DNA of 25,896 bases from an uncultured Blautia sp. (GTDB lineage: Bacteria; Bacillota; Clostridia; Lachnospirales; Lachnospiraceae), in contig URVB01000052.1 of assembly GCA_900551075.1 (NCBI GenBank), positions 1 through 25,896 on the forward strand, written 5' to 3'. The position numbers and the translations under genes are program-made. The notes below the pieces were generated by a model. It was not told where the DNA came from. It searched no databases and saw only the letters and a list, made by a program, of their open reading frames with translations. Shown here piece after piece: positions 14,929-23,454 of this stretch; the stretch's first letter is position 1; the number at the start of each line of letters is the position of its first letter.

Positions 14929-16450
14929 CGTCATCACCGCCTTGTCTCTTTGCTCCTGTCATATAGGCTGCAATGGTACGCTCATCAGCTTCTCCACGTT
15001 TGAATTCAGCCATAATCTCTCCTTCGTACATAACCAGGATACGGTCTGACAGAGAAAGTATCTCGTCTAATTCCGCGCTGACCAACAGCACGCCCCGGTT
15101 AGAATCCCGCACTTCAATGATTTTATTATGGATGGATTCGATGGCGCCGATATCCACCCCGCGGGTCGGCTGCGCCGCTATCAGCATATCAGGGTCTGCC
15201 TCCATCTCTCGCGCAAAGATCACTTTCTGCATATTTCCGCCGGAAAGCGTCCCCAGTTTATAATCGGAATCCGGTGTCTTAACATCAAAATTTTTGCACA
15301 GATCCTCCGACAAATCATGAAGCTTTTTATTGTCCAGAATACCTCCCTTACAGTATGGCTTCTGATAGTACCTGTTCAGGATCAGATTGTCTCGGATGGT
15401 ACAGTTGACCGCGCTGCCCATCTTCAGCCGGTCCTCCGGGATATGGGACATTCCGCCTTCTCTTCTCTGGCGTACATTCTGCGCCGTCACATCTTTTCCC
15501 TTAAAAATAACCTGGCCGCCCGTGGGCCTTAGCATGCCTGAGACAGCCTCAATCAACTCGGTCTGCCCATTGCCTTCTACTCCTGCGATGCCCACAACCT
15601 CGCCCCTGGAAACGTGGAAGCTGATCCCGTTCAAGGCCGGAAGCCCTCTCTGGTTTAAGGCTCTTATATCTTTGACCTCCAGTACTTTTTCCCCCGGCTG
15701 GTACGCCTGCCGTTCAACCTCCAGGTTTACTTTTCTTCCGACCATCATATCAGAAAGTCCCTCCGTATTTGCCTCAGAGGTATCCAGAGTTCCTGTTACA
15801 AGGCCTTTTCTCATAACTACAATTTTGTCGGTGATTGTCATGACCTCACGGAGCTTGTGTGTAATAAATATGATCGCACAGCCCTTTGATTTCAAAAGCC
15901 GCAGTACCTCCAGAAGCTTGTCCGTCTCCGTGGGCGTCAAAACGGCAGTCGGTTCATCCAGAATCAGGATTCTGGCCTCCCTGTACAGCGCCTTGATAAT
16001 CTCCACTCTCTGTTTTTCTCCGACGGACAGCTGGTATATCTTCTCGTCCAGATTTACGGGGAGATCATAGGTGTCCATAATCTTCCGGATCTTTTCTTTT
16101 GCCTCTTTTGTATCAATCAACCCATTTTTAGTTGGTGTCTTTCCTAAAATAATATTCTGTAGAACACTTAAATTGGGCATCAGCATAAAATGCTGATGTA
16201 CCATTCCAATCCCCAGTTTAATTGCCATATTTGGAGACTGGATCCGGACTTCCTTCCCGGACAGCTTGATTACGCCAAGATCGGGCTCCATCATCCCATA
16301 CAGCATATTCATCATCGTCGATTTACCGGCGCCATTCTCACCGATCAGTCCTAGTATCTCCCCCTCATTCACGCTTAAAGATACATTATCATTCGCCACA
16401 ACGCCGGGGAAGAATTTCGATATATTCAACATTTCAACTGCTATTGCCAT
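14918..16450 (-). CDS. Nucleoside ABC transporter ATP-binding protein (NupO/YufO type)
   Basis: This 510-residue ATPase carries two nucleotide-binding domains in tandem, as in ribose and BMP-type importers. Domain 1 has Walker A GENGAGKST, the Q loop in GMVHQHFML, signature LSVGEKQRVEI and Walker B ILILDEPTAVLTP. Domain 2 (from about residue 255) has a degenerate Walker A, GVEGNGQTELI, without the usual Lys. It keeps the signature LSGGNMQKV, but its Walker B is unusual (MLIAAQPTRGVDIGA, with Gln where Glu is common), a pattern known in this subfamily. It energises uptake with the permeases at 13843-14928 and 12897-13841 and the lipoprotein at 17487-18578. A long hairpin (16468-16499) precedes its ribosome site. 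Confidence 0.95.
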   Translation of the reverse strand: MAIAVEMLNISKFFPGVVANDNVSLSVNEGEILGLIGENGAGKSTMMNMLYGMMEPDLGVIKLSGKEVRIQSPNMAIKLGIGMVHQHFMLMPNLSVLQNIILGKTPTKNGLIDTKEAKEKIRKIMDTYDLPVNLDEKIYQLSVGEKQRVEIIKALYREARILILDEPTAVLTPTETDKLLEVLRLLKSKGCAIIFITHKLREVMTITDKIVVMRKGLVTGTLDTSEANTEGLSDMMVGRKVNLEVERQAYQPGEKVLEVKDIRALNQRGLPALNGISFHVSRGEVVGIAGVEGNGQTELIEAVSGMLRPTGGQVIFKGKDVTAQNVRQRREGGMSHIPEDRLKMGSAVNCTIRDNLILNRYYQKPYCKGGILDNKKLHDLSEDLCKNFDVKTPDSDYKLGTLSGGNMQKVIFAREMEADPDMLIAAQPTRGVDIGAIESIHNKIIEVRDSNRGVLLVSAELDEILSLSDRILVMYEGEIMAEFKRGEADERTIAAYMTGAKRQGGDDDEK

Positions 16451-16467
16451 ATTATCCTTCCTTTTCT

Positions 16468-16499
16468 GGCAACAGTTCAGGCAGGTCTGAACCGTTGCC
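16468..16499. repeat. Intercistronic hairpin upstream of the ABC ATPase gene
   Basis: GGCAACAGTTCAG (16468-16480) is complementary to CTGAACCGTTGCC (16487-16499) over 13 positions with one G-U-type mismatch and a 6-base loop. In the minus-strand mRNA it would sit between the phosphorylase stop and the ATPase ribosome site. It probably adjusts transcript stability or expression ratio. On the plus strand a short TTTT follows, but no plus-strand gene needs a terminator. Confidence 0.6.
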
Positions 16500-16537
16500 T
16501 TTTCTACTCATCCGCTATACAAACGGTCTTTCCGTAC

Positions 16538-17374
16538 CTATACCTGATTTTTCTTTACGCTCAGTTTAACTTCGCCTGTTTCATCCCATTCTTTAAGTAT
16601 TTTCATGGCTTCTGCCGCAGCCAGACAGGCCTTTTCTTCCCCGCCATTGTCGCCCCAGCGATCCAGTACTCTGTTGGAAATTACGGAAAGAATCGCTCCC
16701 ATCCTCATTTCGTGCAGATAACCTACAACAAACTGTCCGGAGGTCTCCATCTCGATATTCGTCACGCCGGCAGTCTGCAGATCCGGGATAATCTTTTCTG
16801 CAAAGGAAGGCCAGTATCCGCTTCCAGCCTCATTCAGGGGACGTCCCTGCCCGATGTAAAAAGAGCCGACCGTGTAATCCAGGCCCAGTCCGTAACGGAA
16901 GCCCAGGCGCTCACATGCCTCCATGAGGGCCATGACCACATAGGTATTTGCAAACGCCGGAAATTCGGGCTCTACATAAGTGGCAGAGGTTCCGTCTTTT
17001 CTGACACAGGCAACCGGGATGATCAGATCTCCCAGATCGAACTGCGGTACAATACAGCCCGTCGTCCCCACGCGGATGCAGGTATGCACGCCCAGTGTGT
17101 TCAGCTCGTGAAGGCAGATCTCGGAGCTTGGCCCGCCGATGCCGGTGGAGGTACATGCCATATCCATCCCTTTATATTTTCCTGTGACTGTTTTATATTC
17201 CCGATAGGATGCGACTTCCTTCACATCCTCCCAGTTGTTTGCAATTTTTAAGGTTCTCTCCGGAGCGCCCGGCAGGATCACGTACGGCGGGACATCCCCT
17301 GGTTTCAGCTGGAGATGATATACCCCTTCGTTTTCTGCCTTTGGTGCGGATGCTTTGTTCATGTTTTCTTCCAT
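16538..17374 (-). CDS. Nucleoside phosphorylase, uridine phosphorylase type
   Basis: This enzyme would split nucleosides with phosphate into the base and (deoxy)ribose-1-phosphate. The 278-residue protein fits the hexameric NP-I family: ILPGAPERTLKIA, STGIGGPSSEICLHEL, IRVGTTG with Arg101 near the phosphate, and NIEMETSG (206-213) holding the ribose-binding Glu and Met. The segment FYIGQGRP keeps Gln176 and Arg178. These correspond to the Gln and Arg that read the uracil ring in E. coli uridine phosphorylase (PGQER). So I favour uridine or a broader pyrimidine-type enzyme over a purine phosphorylase. An N-terminal extension of about 16 residues is present. AAAGGAG lies 9 bases before ATG 17374. 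It is flanked by the transporter genes. Confidence 0.88.
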   Translation of the reverse strand: MEENMNKASAPKAENEGVYHLQLKPGDVPPYVILPGAPERTLKIANNWEDVKEVASYREYKTVTGKYKGMDMACTSTGIGGPSSEICLHELNTLGVHTCIRVGTTGCIVPQFDLGDLIIPVACVRKDGTSATYVEPEFPAFANTYVVMALMEACERLGFRYGLGLDYTVGSFYIGQGRPLNEAGSGYWPSFAEKIIPDLQTAGVTNIEMETSGQFVVGYLHEMRMGAILSVISNRVLDRWGDNGGEEKACLAAAEAMKILKEWDETGEVKLSVKKNQV

Positions 17375-17438
17375 AATTATTGACTCTCCTTTAACAATGC
17401 TTCGTTTATTTTCCTATCTTACAAAAGCTGCCCTGTTT

Positions 17439-17477
17439 AAGCTGCCTGTAACTGCAGCTTGAGGGGCAGCCTCTGCC
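17439..17477. repeat. Tandem hairpins between lipoprotein and phosphorylase genes
   Basis: AAGCTGC (17439-17445) pairs with GCAGCTT (17454-17460), and GGCAG (17465-17469) pairs with CTGCC (17473-17477). On the minus strand they follow the binding-protein stop codon (17487) by about 10 bases and no long T-run follows. This is the usual place for a partial terminator or 3'-end protector that keeps the binding protein more abundant than the transporter. Confidence 0.5.
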
Positions 17478-17486
17478 ATTTTTAAT

Positions 17487-18578
17487 TTATTCTGCTGAAG
17501 ATTTGATTTTTTCCCAGTTCGGCACGTCTGTATTAAATGGAACTTTTAAGGAACCGTCCTTAATCTGTTCTTCCAGCTTCTGTGCTTCTTCAATCGCTGC
17601 TTTCATCACATCTTTATACTCGTCGTTACTGTCTGCAAATCTGTTGAAGGAATCCCAGTCCATAAAGTAACCACCGTTTGTCAGGTCACGGATTCCGTGC
17701 TCTCCGCCAGGATATTCTCCATTCTGCAGTATTTCGATTGCTTTATATACGGTGTCGCCAAATCCAATGCCTTCAATACCATAGAAGCCATCGTATGTGT
17801 CATAGTAATCGCTGATCTCACCTGCACACAGGATGCCGGCCTCTTTACATGCCTCAACCACGCCTGCATTAGAAGCGCCTGAGTCCGTCTGAATGACATC
17901 GCAACCTTTTGAGATCATAGCGCTTGTTACTTCTTTTGCTTTTGCCGGATCTTCATAGCTTCCAACATAGGAAAATTCAACAGTGGCATCCGGATTGGCT
18001 GCCTTCACGCCCATCATAAAGCCGTTGCCTTCCGCATTTGGCGTTGGCTCCTCCGCGCCTACAACAAAACCTACATGATTTGCATTTGTCAATTTTCCGG
18101 CAATATAGCCGCCAAGGTAGAACGCTCCTTCGCCGTGGAATTCCGTATCCCATACATTTTCATACTTATCACTGCCGTCATTGATGGTCTGGAAGATTGC
18201 CGCATACTTGGTATTCGGATATTCCTTTGAAACAAGCTTTGTAGCGTCTGTCATGTAACCGTATGTGGTTACAATCAAGTCATATCCTGCCTTGGACATT
18301 GCGCGCACATCTTCCTCAAATTTAGAAGCCTCAGCAGACTCCAGCTTTTTGATCTCAACCCCAAAATCTTCCGCCGCCTGATCCGCGCCTTTTGCAAGGT
18401 CATCCATGGAAGCCTTATCTCCGAACTTCTGATTCACAACAAGCGCAACCTTTAACTGCTTCTTTCCTCCATCATCTTTCCCATCTGTGGCCGCAGGTTC
18501 GTTTTTCTTTCCGCATCCTGCCACTAGTCCAACCACCATCACTGCTGCCAGCATAACTGCCAATACTCGTTTTTTCAT
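17487..18578 (-). CDS. BMP-family nucleoside-binding lipoprotein
   Basis: This is the extracellular substrate-binding lipoprotein of the nucleoside ABC importer. The 363-residue protein starts with a lipoprotein signal peptide whose lipobox is LVAGC, with Cys22 as the lipidated residue, followed by a charged linker. The BMP/PnrA-like fold is recognisable from KVALVVNQKFGDKASMDD, YDLIVTTYGYMTDA, FYLGGYIAGKLT, VGFVVGAEEPTPNAEGNGFM and CDVIQTDSGASNAGV. Relatives bind purine and pyrimidine nucleosides with low base selectivity. A GGAAGG site precedes ATG 18578. It lies 25 bases downstream of the deaminase-type gene and upstream of the phosphorylase and transporter genes. Confidence 0.94.
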   Translation of the reverse strand: MKKRVLAVMLAAVMVVGLVAGCGKKNEPAATDGKDDGGKKQLKVALVVNQKFGDKASMDDLAKGADQAAEDFGVEIKKLESAEASKFEEDVRAMSKAGYDLIVTTYGYMTDATKLVSKEYPNTKYAAIFQTINDGSDKYENVWDTEFHGEGAFYLGGYIAGKLTNANHVGFVVGAEEPTPNAEGNGFMMGVKAANPDATVEFSYVGSYEDPAKAKEVTSAMISKGCDVIQTDSGASNAGVVEACKEAGILCAGEISDYYDTYDGFYGIEGIGFGDTVYKAIEILQNGEYPGGEHGIRDLTNGGYFMDWDSFNRFADSNDEYKDVMKAAIEEAQKLEEQIKDGSLKVPFNTDVPNWEKIKSSAE

Positions 18579-18603
18579 AATATGTTCCTTCCTTTTCTTT
18601 TTT

Positions 18604-19929
18604 CTATGAAGAAAGTGCCCTTCCTATTTTTTCCGAAACCTTCTGCACTTTTTCCATGACATCCTTTACGTCTATTGTCTGCAATACACCATCCGCTACT
18701 ACCTGCCTTCCGTCCACAAAAACATCCGTTACGTCACGGCCTGTTGCATTATAGATAAGAGCGGATGTTGCCGTCTCCATTTCCCCCAGAAGCATCGGCT
18801 GCATATGGGGAGCTCTTGTCTCGATTAGAATAAAATCTGCCTTCTTCCCTGCTTCGATGGTTCCATAGTCGTTTTCCAGTCCAAAACACTTTGCCCCATT
18901 GATTGTCGCCATATCCAGAATATCCGTCTTCTTCAAACTGCGGATTCCTTTATGGATCGTGTGGAGCAGCGACATCCCCTTCATTTCCCGGAAAATGTCG
19001 TTGGAGTTGTTCCACATTGCCCCGTCTGTCCCCAGGCATACGGTAACTCCCTGCTTAACCATCTCCGGGATTGGCGCGATGCCATCCTGAATCTTCATCT
19101 CGCACAGCGGCGTATTCACAACCTTTGTATCCGTCTGTGCAAGCTTAAGTACCTCGTCTTTGGAGGCGTATACAACGTGGGAGCCGATTACGCCCGGATT
19201 TAGCAGCCGTTTCTGATGCAGATATGCAATTGCCGGCTCATGGTACTTCTCTTTTACAATATCCTGCCGCCATGTGTTCTCAGCTAAATGGCAGGTAAGC
19301 AATATCTTGTGCCGATCTGCGATTGCCTGAATCTTTTTCAGCCTCTCCGTATCATAATCTTCTTCCGAAATCCCACCCAGTACAGGAACCAAACCATTCT
19401 CTCTGCACACTCTGATAAATTCTGTAAGAAATTGTTCTGATATAAATTCATCCGGTCTCTGAAAATCTACCCGGACGTCCTCCGCCAGAGCGCCTCTGAT
19501 ACCAACCTCCTTCATCGCCCGGACAGAGTCTTCTCCCAGCCCCCAGTACATATTTTCCATTATAAATGTGGTACCGGAAAGCAGCGCCTCACAATAGGTT
19601 AGCTGCCGGGAATTGAACCTGTCCTTGTCGTCAATCAGGGTATAAAACCACCCGGTATCAGCAAACTTATGGTTTTGTTCCAGCAAAGTCATATCATCCC
19701 CCAGCCCGCGCGCCAGTGTCATGTCCCCGTGGCAGTGCCCGTTGACAAGTCCGGGCATCAGGATCTTTCCAGCGGCATCCAGCCAGACCTCACAGTCTTC
19801 CTTTTTTAGTTTTCCTTCCATAACGGCCGCAATCCGGTCCCCGGACACGCCTACCGAACCGATAAACGGCCGGTACCGGTTGTGTGCCGAGACGATGACT
19901 GCCCCGCTGATACCTATTTCATACTTCAT
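18604..19929 (-). CDS. Amidohydrolase, adenosine/SAH deaminase-like (MtaD/SsnA type)
   Basis: This 441-residue metal-dependent hydrolase has the TIM-barrel ligands of the amidohydrolase superfamily: HxH at His65 and His67 (NGHCHGD), His214 with Glu217 in TCHLAEN, His251 in GSHVVY, and Asp302 in LGTDGAMWNN. This set, with LVNGHCHGDMTLARGLGDD near the start, matches the group containing MtaD-type adenosine/S-adenosylhomocysteine deaminases, SsnA and related aminohydrolases. Within this locus a nucleoside or base deaminase is the sensible reading. The exact substrate (adenosine, guanine, cytosine or a modified base) cannot be told from sequence. It lies 9 bases after the alcohol dehydrogenase stop and shares its transcript. 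Confidence 0.85.
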   Translation of the reverse strand: MKYEIGISGAVIVSAHNRYRPFIGSVGVSGDRIAAVMEGKLKKEDCEVWLDAAGKILMPGLVNGHCHGDMTLARGLGDDMTLLEQNHKFADTGWFYTLIDDKDRFNSRQLTYCEALLSGTTFIMENMYWGLGEDSVRAMKEVGIRGALAEDVRVDFQRPDEFISEQFLTEFIRVCRENGLVPVLGGISEEDYDTERLKKIQAIADRHKILLTCHLAENTWRQDIVKEKYHEPAIAYLHQKRLLNPGVIGSHVVYASKDEVLKLAQTDTKVVNTPLCEMKIQDGIAPIPEMVKQGVTVCLGTDGAMWNNSNDIFREMKGMSLLHTIHKGIRSLKKTDILDMATINGAKCFGLENDYGTIEAGKKADFILIETRAPHMQPMLLGEMETATSALIYNATGRDVTDVFVDGRQVVADGVLQTIDVKDVMEKVQKVSEKIGRALSS

Positions 19930-19938
19930 ATACCCACC

Positions 19939-21108
19939 TTACTGCGCCATTCTGTAAATCGCTTCTACATCATCGGCATTCAGAGCCTTCAACCCACCGA
20001 TATTGCCGAACCTGCATGCGTCTTCTGCCATCTTCCGGAACTTCTCATCGCTTTCGACTCCGATTTCCTTTAATGTCACGGGAGCGCCCATAGACTGGAA
20101 AAATTCCTTCAATCTGCGGATCCCCTCCAAAGCGGTCTTCTCCTGGTCATAAAAATCTATCTCAACATCAAACACGCGGTTCGCAAATTGTACGAATCTC
20201 GGAAGGTTTTCTTTGTATACGTATTTCGCCCAACATGGAAATAACACGGAAAGGGTCGAGCCATGTACCGCATTATACTGCGCGCTCAGCTGTGCGCCGA
20301 TCGTATGCGTCGCCCAGTCCTGATTCCTTCCGGCTGCAAGAAGCCCGTTGTGTGCTACAATAGCCGTCCACATGAACTCAGCCCTCGCATTGTAATCATC
20401 CAGGTTCTCCATCAACGCCCTGGCATTGACCAGGATTGCCTTCATAACACCTTCGCACATATAGTCTGTCAGATGCACATCCACAGAACTTGAAAAATAC
20501 CGCTCCAGTACATGGGAGAACATATCTATAATGCCAAATACGGTCTGTCTCTTCGGTATCGTCAGTGTCAGATCGGGATTCATTAAGGTGAATGCCGGCC
20601 TTAAAAAATCTGCCATGACATCCGCGCTCTCGCCTGTTTCCGGATTATTCAGAACGCTGCCGTTGCTGCCTTCACTTCCTGTCGCCGGAAGTGTCATAAC
20701 CGTGCCCACCGGGAGCGCCTCAACCGGAACGGCCTTCTTGCTGTAAAAGTCCCACACATCACCGTCATACTTTGCCCCCAGGGCAACTGCCTTAGCCGTA
20801 TCAATAACGCTGCCGCCTCCGACCGCCAGCACGCAGCCGATCTGATGCTCCTTGCAAAGCGCTGCGCCCGCCCGGACAAGGCTGACCTTTGGATTCGGTT
20901 CTACCCCGGGCAGCTCATAATACGTCACCTGCGCCGCCTCCAGAGCCTTGATAATCCTTGCGTGGAGCCCGGACTTATACATGTAATCATCCCCGTAATG
21001 GACAAATAACACTTGATCAGATATCTTCTTAATTTCCTGCCCGCAAAGCTGGTCTGCATCCTTAGCCAGAATAAACTTTGTCGGTGACATAAATTCAAAA
21101 CTATCCAT
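19939..21108 (-). CDS. Iron-containing alcohol dehydrogenase
   Basis: This 389-residue NAD(P)H-dependent alcohol dehydrogenase is of the group III (butanol dehydrogenase/YqhD-like) type. The nucleotide-binding GGGS (97-100) is followed by DTAKAVALGA. The four metal ligands are at the expected spacing: Asp195 and His199 in GIIDMFSHVLERYF, His268 in WATHTIG and His282 in AVHGSTLSVLFP. It sits 5 bases after the phosphopentomutase stop, in the operon whose DeoC product is acetaldehyde. Reducing acetaldehyde to ethanol to regenerate NAD+ is therefore the likely role. That is inference from context; other small aldehydes remain possible. Confidence 0.92.
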   Translation of the reverse strand: MDSFEFMSPTKFILAKDADQLCGQEIKKISDQVLFVHYGDDYMYKSGLHARIIKALEAAQVTYYELPGVEPNPKVSLVRAGAALCKEHQIGCVLAVGGGSVIDTAKAVALGAKYDGDVWDFYSKKAVPVEALPVGTVMTLPATGSEGSNGSVLNNPETGESADVMADFLRPAFTLMNPDLTLTIPKRQTVFGIIDMFSHVLERYFSSSVDVHLTDYMCEGVMKAILVNARALMENLDDYNARAEFMWTAIVAHNGLLAAGRNQDWATHTIGAQLSAQYNAVHGSTLSVLFPCWAKYVYKENLPRFVQFANRVFDVEIDFYDQEKTALEGIRRLKEFFQSMGAPVTLKEIGVESDEKFRKMAEDACRFGNIGGLKALNADDVEAIYRMAQ

Positions 21109-21113
21109 ATTTC

Positions 21114-22277
21114 TTACCTTTCTATCTCCTTCAGAAAAGAGGTACCCGCCTGAAATTCATAGCCAAAATATTCTGCAACGGTCGCCGCAATGTCTGAAAA
21201 TGTACTCCTGGTTCCTATATTGATTCCTTTCTTCAGCCGCTTCCCGTATACAACGATCGGAATATACTCTCTTGTATGGTCAGTTCCCGGCGTCGTCGGG
21301 TCGCACCCATGATCCGCCGTGATCAGAAGAATATCGTCCTCCTTTAGAAGACTGGCCATCTCAGGTACAAATGTATCGAAGTACTCCAGCGCCTCGGCAT
21401 ATCCCTGCGGGTTATTGCGGTGTCCGTACAGCATGTCAAAATCAACCAGATTCACAAATAAAAGTCCGTCAAATCCTGTCTTCAGATAAGACAGAGCAGC
21501 CTGTATGCCTTCTCTGTTATTCTTCGTGTGATTGATTTCTGTCAGGCCGCGCCTGTTGAAAATGTCTTCAATCTTCCCGACGCCGATCACCTCTTTCCCT
21601 TTCTCGTGCAGGAGATCCAAAACCGTATATCCCGGCTGGTCTACGGAAAAGTCTTTCCTGTTTTCCGTACGGTAATAACTGCCGCTTTCCCCGGTAAACG
21701 GCCTGCAGATCACACGGCTTACCGTGTCATCCCCTGTGAGGAGCATCCTGGCAATCCGGCAGATCTCATACTGCCTCTCTAAAGGGATGATACTCTCGTG
21801 CATCGCAATCTGCATCAGGCTGTCCGCCGACAGGTAAACGATCGGATACCCGGTCTTTACATGCTCATCTCCCAGTACTTTGATGATCTCGGTACCGGAC
21901 GCCGGATAATTCCCTATCACCTTCGTCCCAATCCGCCGTTCCAGCTCCTCGATAATCCGCGGCGGAAAGGATTCCCCAAATACTTTGAACGGCGTCTTCA
22001 CGGCCAGTCCGGCAATCTCGAAATGTCCATTCGTTGTATCCTTTGCCTTTCCCAGCTCCGCAGCTTTTCCGAAACACCCTTGGGGAGCTCTGACCCCAGT
22101 AAGTCCTGTGCCCTGGATATTGTATAGCCCAAGCTGCTTTAGATTCGGGATATTCAGCCCTTCTCTGTACTCGTCCACATGCCTCAGCGTATTGGTTCCT
22201 GTGTCTCCGAACTCTGCCGCATCCGGAAGCTCACCGACCCCTACGCTGTCCAGCACGATAATTGTAAAACCTGGCAT
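21114..22277 (-). CDS. deoB: Phosphopentomutase DeoB
   Basis: DeoB converts (deoxy)ribose-1-phosphate from nucleoside phosphorolysis to the 5-phosphate. The 387-residue length is normal. It is an alkaline-phosphatase-superfamily enzyme: metal-binding Asp10 in IIVLDSVGVGELPDA, the phosphothreonine loop KDTTNGHFE (79-87) with Thr81 as the likely phosphorylated residue, NYPASGTEI, LVDFDMLYGHRNNPQGY, and ITADHGCDPTTPGTDHTREY near the C-terminus. The loop differs slightly from the usual DTxTGHWE: Asn replaces the second Thr and Phe replaces Trp. AGGAGGAAGCC lies directly before ATG 22277. It links the phosphorylase to DeoC and transketolase. Confidence 0.96.
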   Translation of the reverse strand: MPGFTIIVLDSVGVGELPDAAEFGDTGTNTLRHVDEYREGLNIPNLKQLGLYNIQGTGLTGVRAPQGCFGKAAELGKAKDTTNGHFEIAGLAVKTPFKVFGESFPPRIIEELERRIGTKVIGNYPASGTEIIKVLGDEHVKTGYPIVYLSADSLMQIAMHESIIPLERQYEICRIARMLLTGDDTVSRVICRPFTGESGSYYRTENRKDFSVDQPGYTVLDLLHEKGKEVIGVGKIEDIFNRRGLTEINHTKNNREGIQAALSYLKTGFDGLLFVNLVDFDMLYGHRNNPQGYAEALEYFDTFVPEMASLLKEDDILLITADHGCDPTTPGTDHTREYIPIVVYGKRLKKGINIGTRSTFSDIAATVAEYFGYEFQAGTSFLKEIER

Positions 22278-22286
22278 GGCTTCCTC

Positions 22287-22739
22287 CTATTCTTTCACTT
22301 CATCCAGAAGACCCGGGCCATTGCCTTCTTCCCAGGCAAACACTTCCCATACATTTCCTTCAAAATCCTGAAAATAAGCCGCTCTGGAGCCAAAACCGTA
22401 GGTAGTCGGTTCCTTGATGCAGTTTACCCCATTGCCAATCAATTCTTCTGCTATATCGTCTACATCCTGCAGAGCAGGAACCTTCACAGCCATCATAAAA
22501 TGATGTCCATCCCCATCAATATAGGTATGATCCACTACTTCGCAGAGTCCCTTTTTATCCCAGAGCGTCACTGCCGTCCCATGGAATTCAAATTCCGCGT
22601 AATTGGCGTGCTCCGGGTCTGGCTGTAGTCTCTTAACTTTGAACCCGAACTTTTCCGTATAGAATTTAAGAGCACCCTGAAAGTCTTTTACAAATAAGCA
22701 GATATCATTTAACTTTGTTAACATTTCCAACTTACTCAT
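22287..22739 (-). CDS. VOC-family (glyoxalase/dioxygenase fold) protein
   Basis: This 150-residue protein has the paired beta-alpha-beta-beta-beta modules of the vicinal oxygen chelate superfamily. The first module is LNDICLFVKDFQGALKFYTEKFGF to AEFEFHGTAVTLWDK; the second runs from HHFMMAVKVPALQDVDDIAEEL to AAYFQDFEGNVWEVF. The ending DFEGNVWEV is the usual final metal-side motif. Substrate is unknown; in this locus it may act on a reactive aldehyde or sugar by-product. An upstream in-frame ATG at 22796 overlaps the previous gene's end and has its own AAAGGA. I prefer ATG 22739 because the domain begins a few residues later, but the longer form cannot be excluded. Confidence 0.85.
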   Translation of the reverse strand: MSKLEMLTKLNDICLFVKDFQGALKFYTEKFGFKVKRLQPDPEHANYAEFEFHGTAVTLWDKKGLCEVVDHTYIDGDGHHFMMAVKVPALQDVDDIAEELIGNGVNCIKEPTTYGFGSRAAYFQDFEGNVWEVFAWEEGNGPGLLDEVKE

Positions 22740-22788
22740 GTTCCTGATACACCTCCATCCATGTAACAGTTCAGATTTACCTGGACTG

Positions 22789-23358
22789 TTACCCATTCAT
22801 TCCTTTCTTTTCCAGTATCTGTCCGGAATCGGGAACAGATAAGCCGCAAATTTTACCTTCCAGCCATTTCCGAAACACAACGCTCGTCCAGCCGAACAGC
22901 AGCCCGAATGTACAGTATAAAAGTACAATCCCTGCGGACTGCCACATCTTGATGCCTTCAACATAGCTGTTAATTCCGAAAAAGGCGCCCGCCCCGACAA
23001 AGAACACGGCAACATTACTGATACACCACGGGGCAAATTCAAAATACATCATAAAGGGAACCACAATCAACGCCACAAGCGGTACCGTCAAAAACTTCAG
23101 ATCCGGTAAAACAGCCGACATTCCAATCATAATCACTGCAAATAGAATCCCCAGGACATACCCGCAAAATCCCTTTACGGCTCCTTTCACACTGCTTCCC
23201 AGCAGAAAGTACACCGCCCAGCCCTGAAACGCTATAAACACAAATCCGCTGTGGCCGCCGGATGCGAGATGCGTACCGATCAGCTGATCCACCAGCTGAA
23301 GCAGAAAAGACTGGATTCCCACAAAAATCGCAAATATAAGATACTGGCTTTTCTTCAT
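22789..23358 (-). CDS. Small membrane protein, DUF1097-like
   Basis: This 189-residue protein has about five or six hydrophobic segments (roughly residues 5-22, 38-55, 62-82, 88-106, 112-130, 140-162) and a short polar C-terminal tail. The stretch FQGWAVYFLLGSSVKGAVKGFCGYVLGILFAVI in pattern (glycine-spaced helices after a Trp-Ala) resembles the DUF1097/YcdZ family of inner-membrane proteins of unknown role. GCAGGAGGAGAG precedes ATG 23358. It is the first gene after an intercistronic terminator and hairpin, and it overlaps or nearly touches the VOC gene. A transporter or permease accessory role for a base, a deoxysugar or acetaldehyde-related product is possible but unsupported. Confidence 0.7.
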   Translation of the reverse strand: MKKSQYLIFAIFVGIQSFLLQLVDQLIGTHLASGGHSGFVFIAFQGWAVYFLLGSSVKGAVKGFCGYVLGILFAVIMIGMSAVLPDLKFLTVPLVALIVVPFMMYFEFAPWCISNVAVFFVGAGAFFGINSYVEGIKMWQSAGIVLLYCTFGLLFGWTSVVFRKWLEGKICGLSVPDSGQILEKKGMNG

Positions 23359-23400
23359 CTCTCCTCCTGCCCGCTTTTTAACGCAATCCTGACCTATTGC

Positions 23401-23450
23401 CTCCCGGCGTAGGCAGCGAATGCTGTATAGTGGCGTATTTACGCCGGGAG
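23401..23450. repeat. Inverted repeat with two competing stems in the intercistronic leader
   Basis: CTCCCGGCGTA (23401-23411) is the exact reverse complement of TACGCCGGGAG (23440-23450). Inside, CAGC-GAAT-GCTG (23414-23425) makes a second stem. GGCGTA and TACGCC (23432-23445) can form a third stem that excludes the long outer pairing. It follows a terminator and precedes the DUF1097-like gene on the minus strand, so it could switch between RNA folds or bind a protein. Confidence 0.6.
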
Positions 23451-23454
23451 TAGC

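Noticed and set aside
21192..22050. Broken phosphothreonine loop in DeoB
   Set aside because: The change DTxTGHWE to DTTNGHFE keeps the first Thr, the probable phosphorylated residue, so loss of function is not supported.
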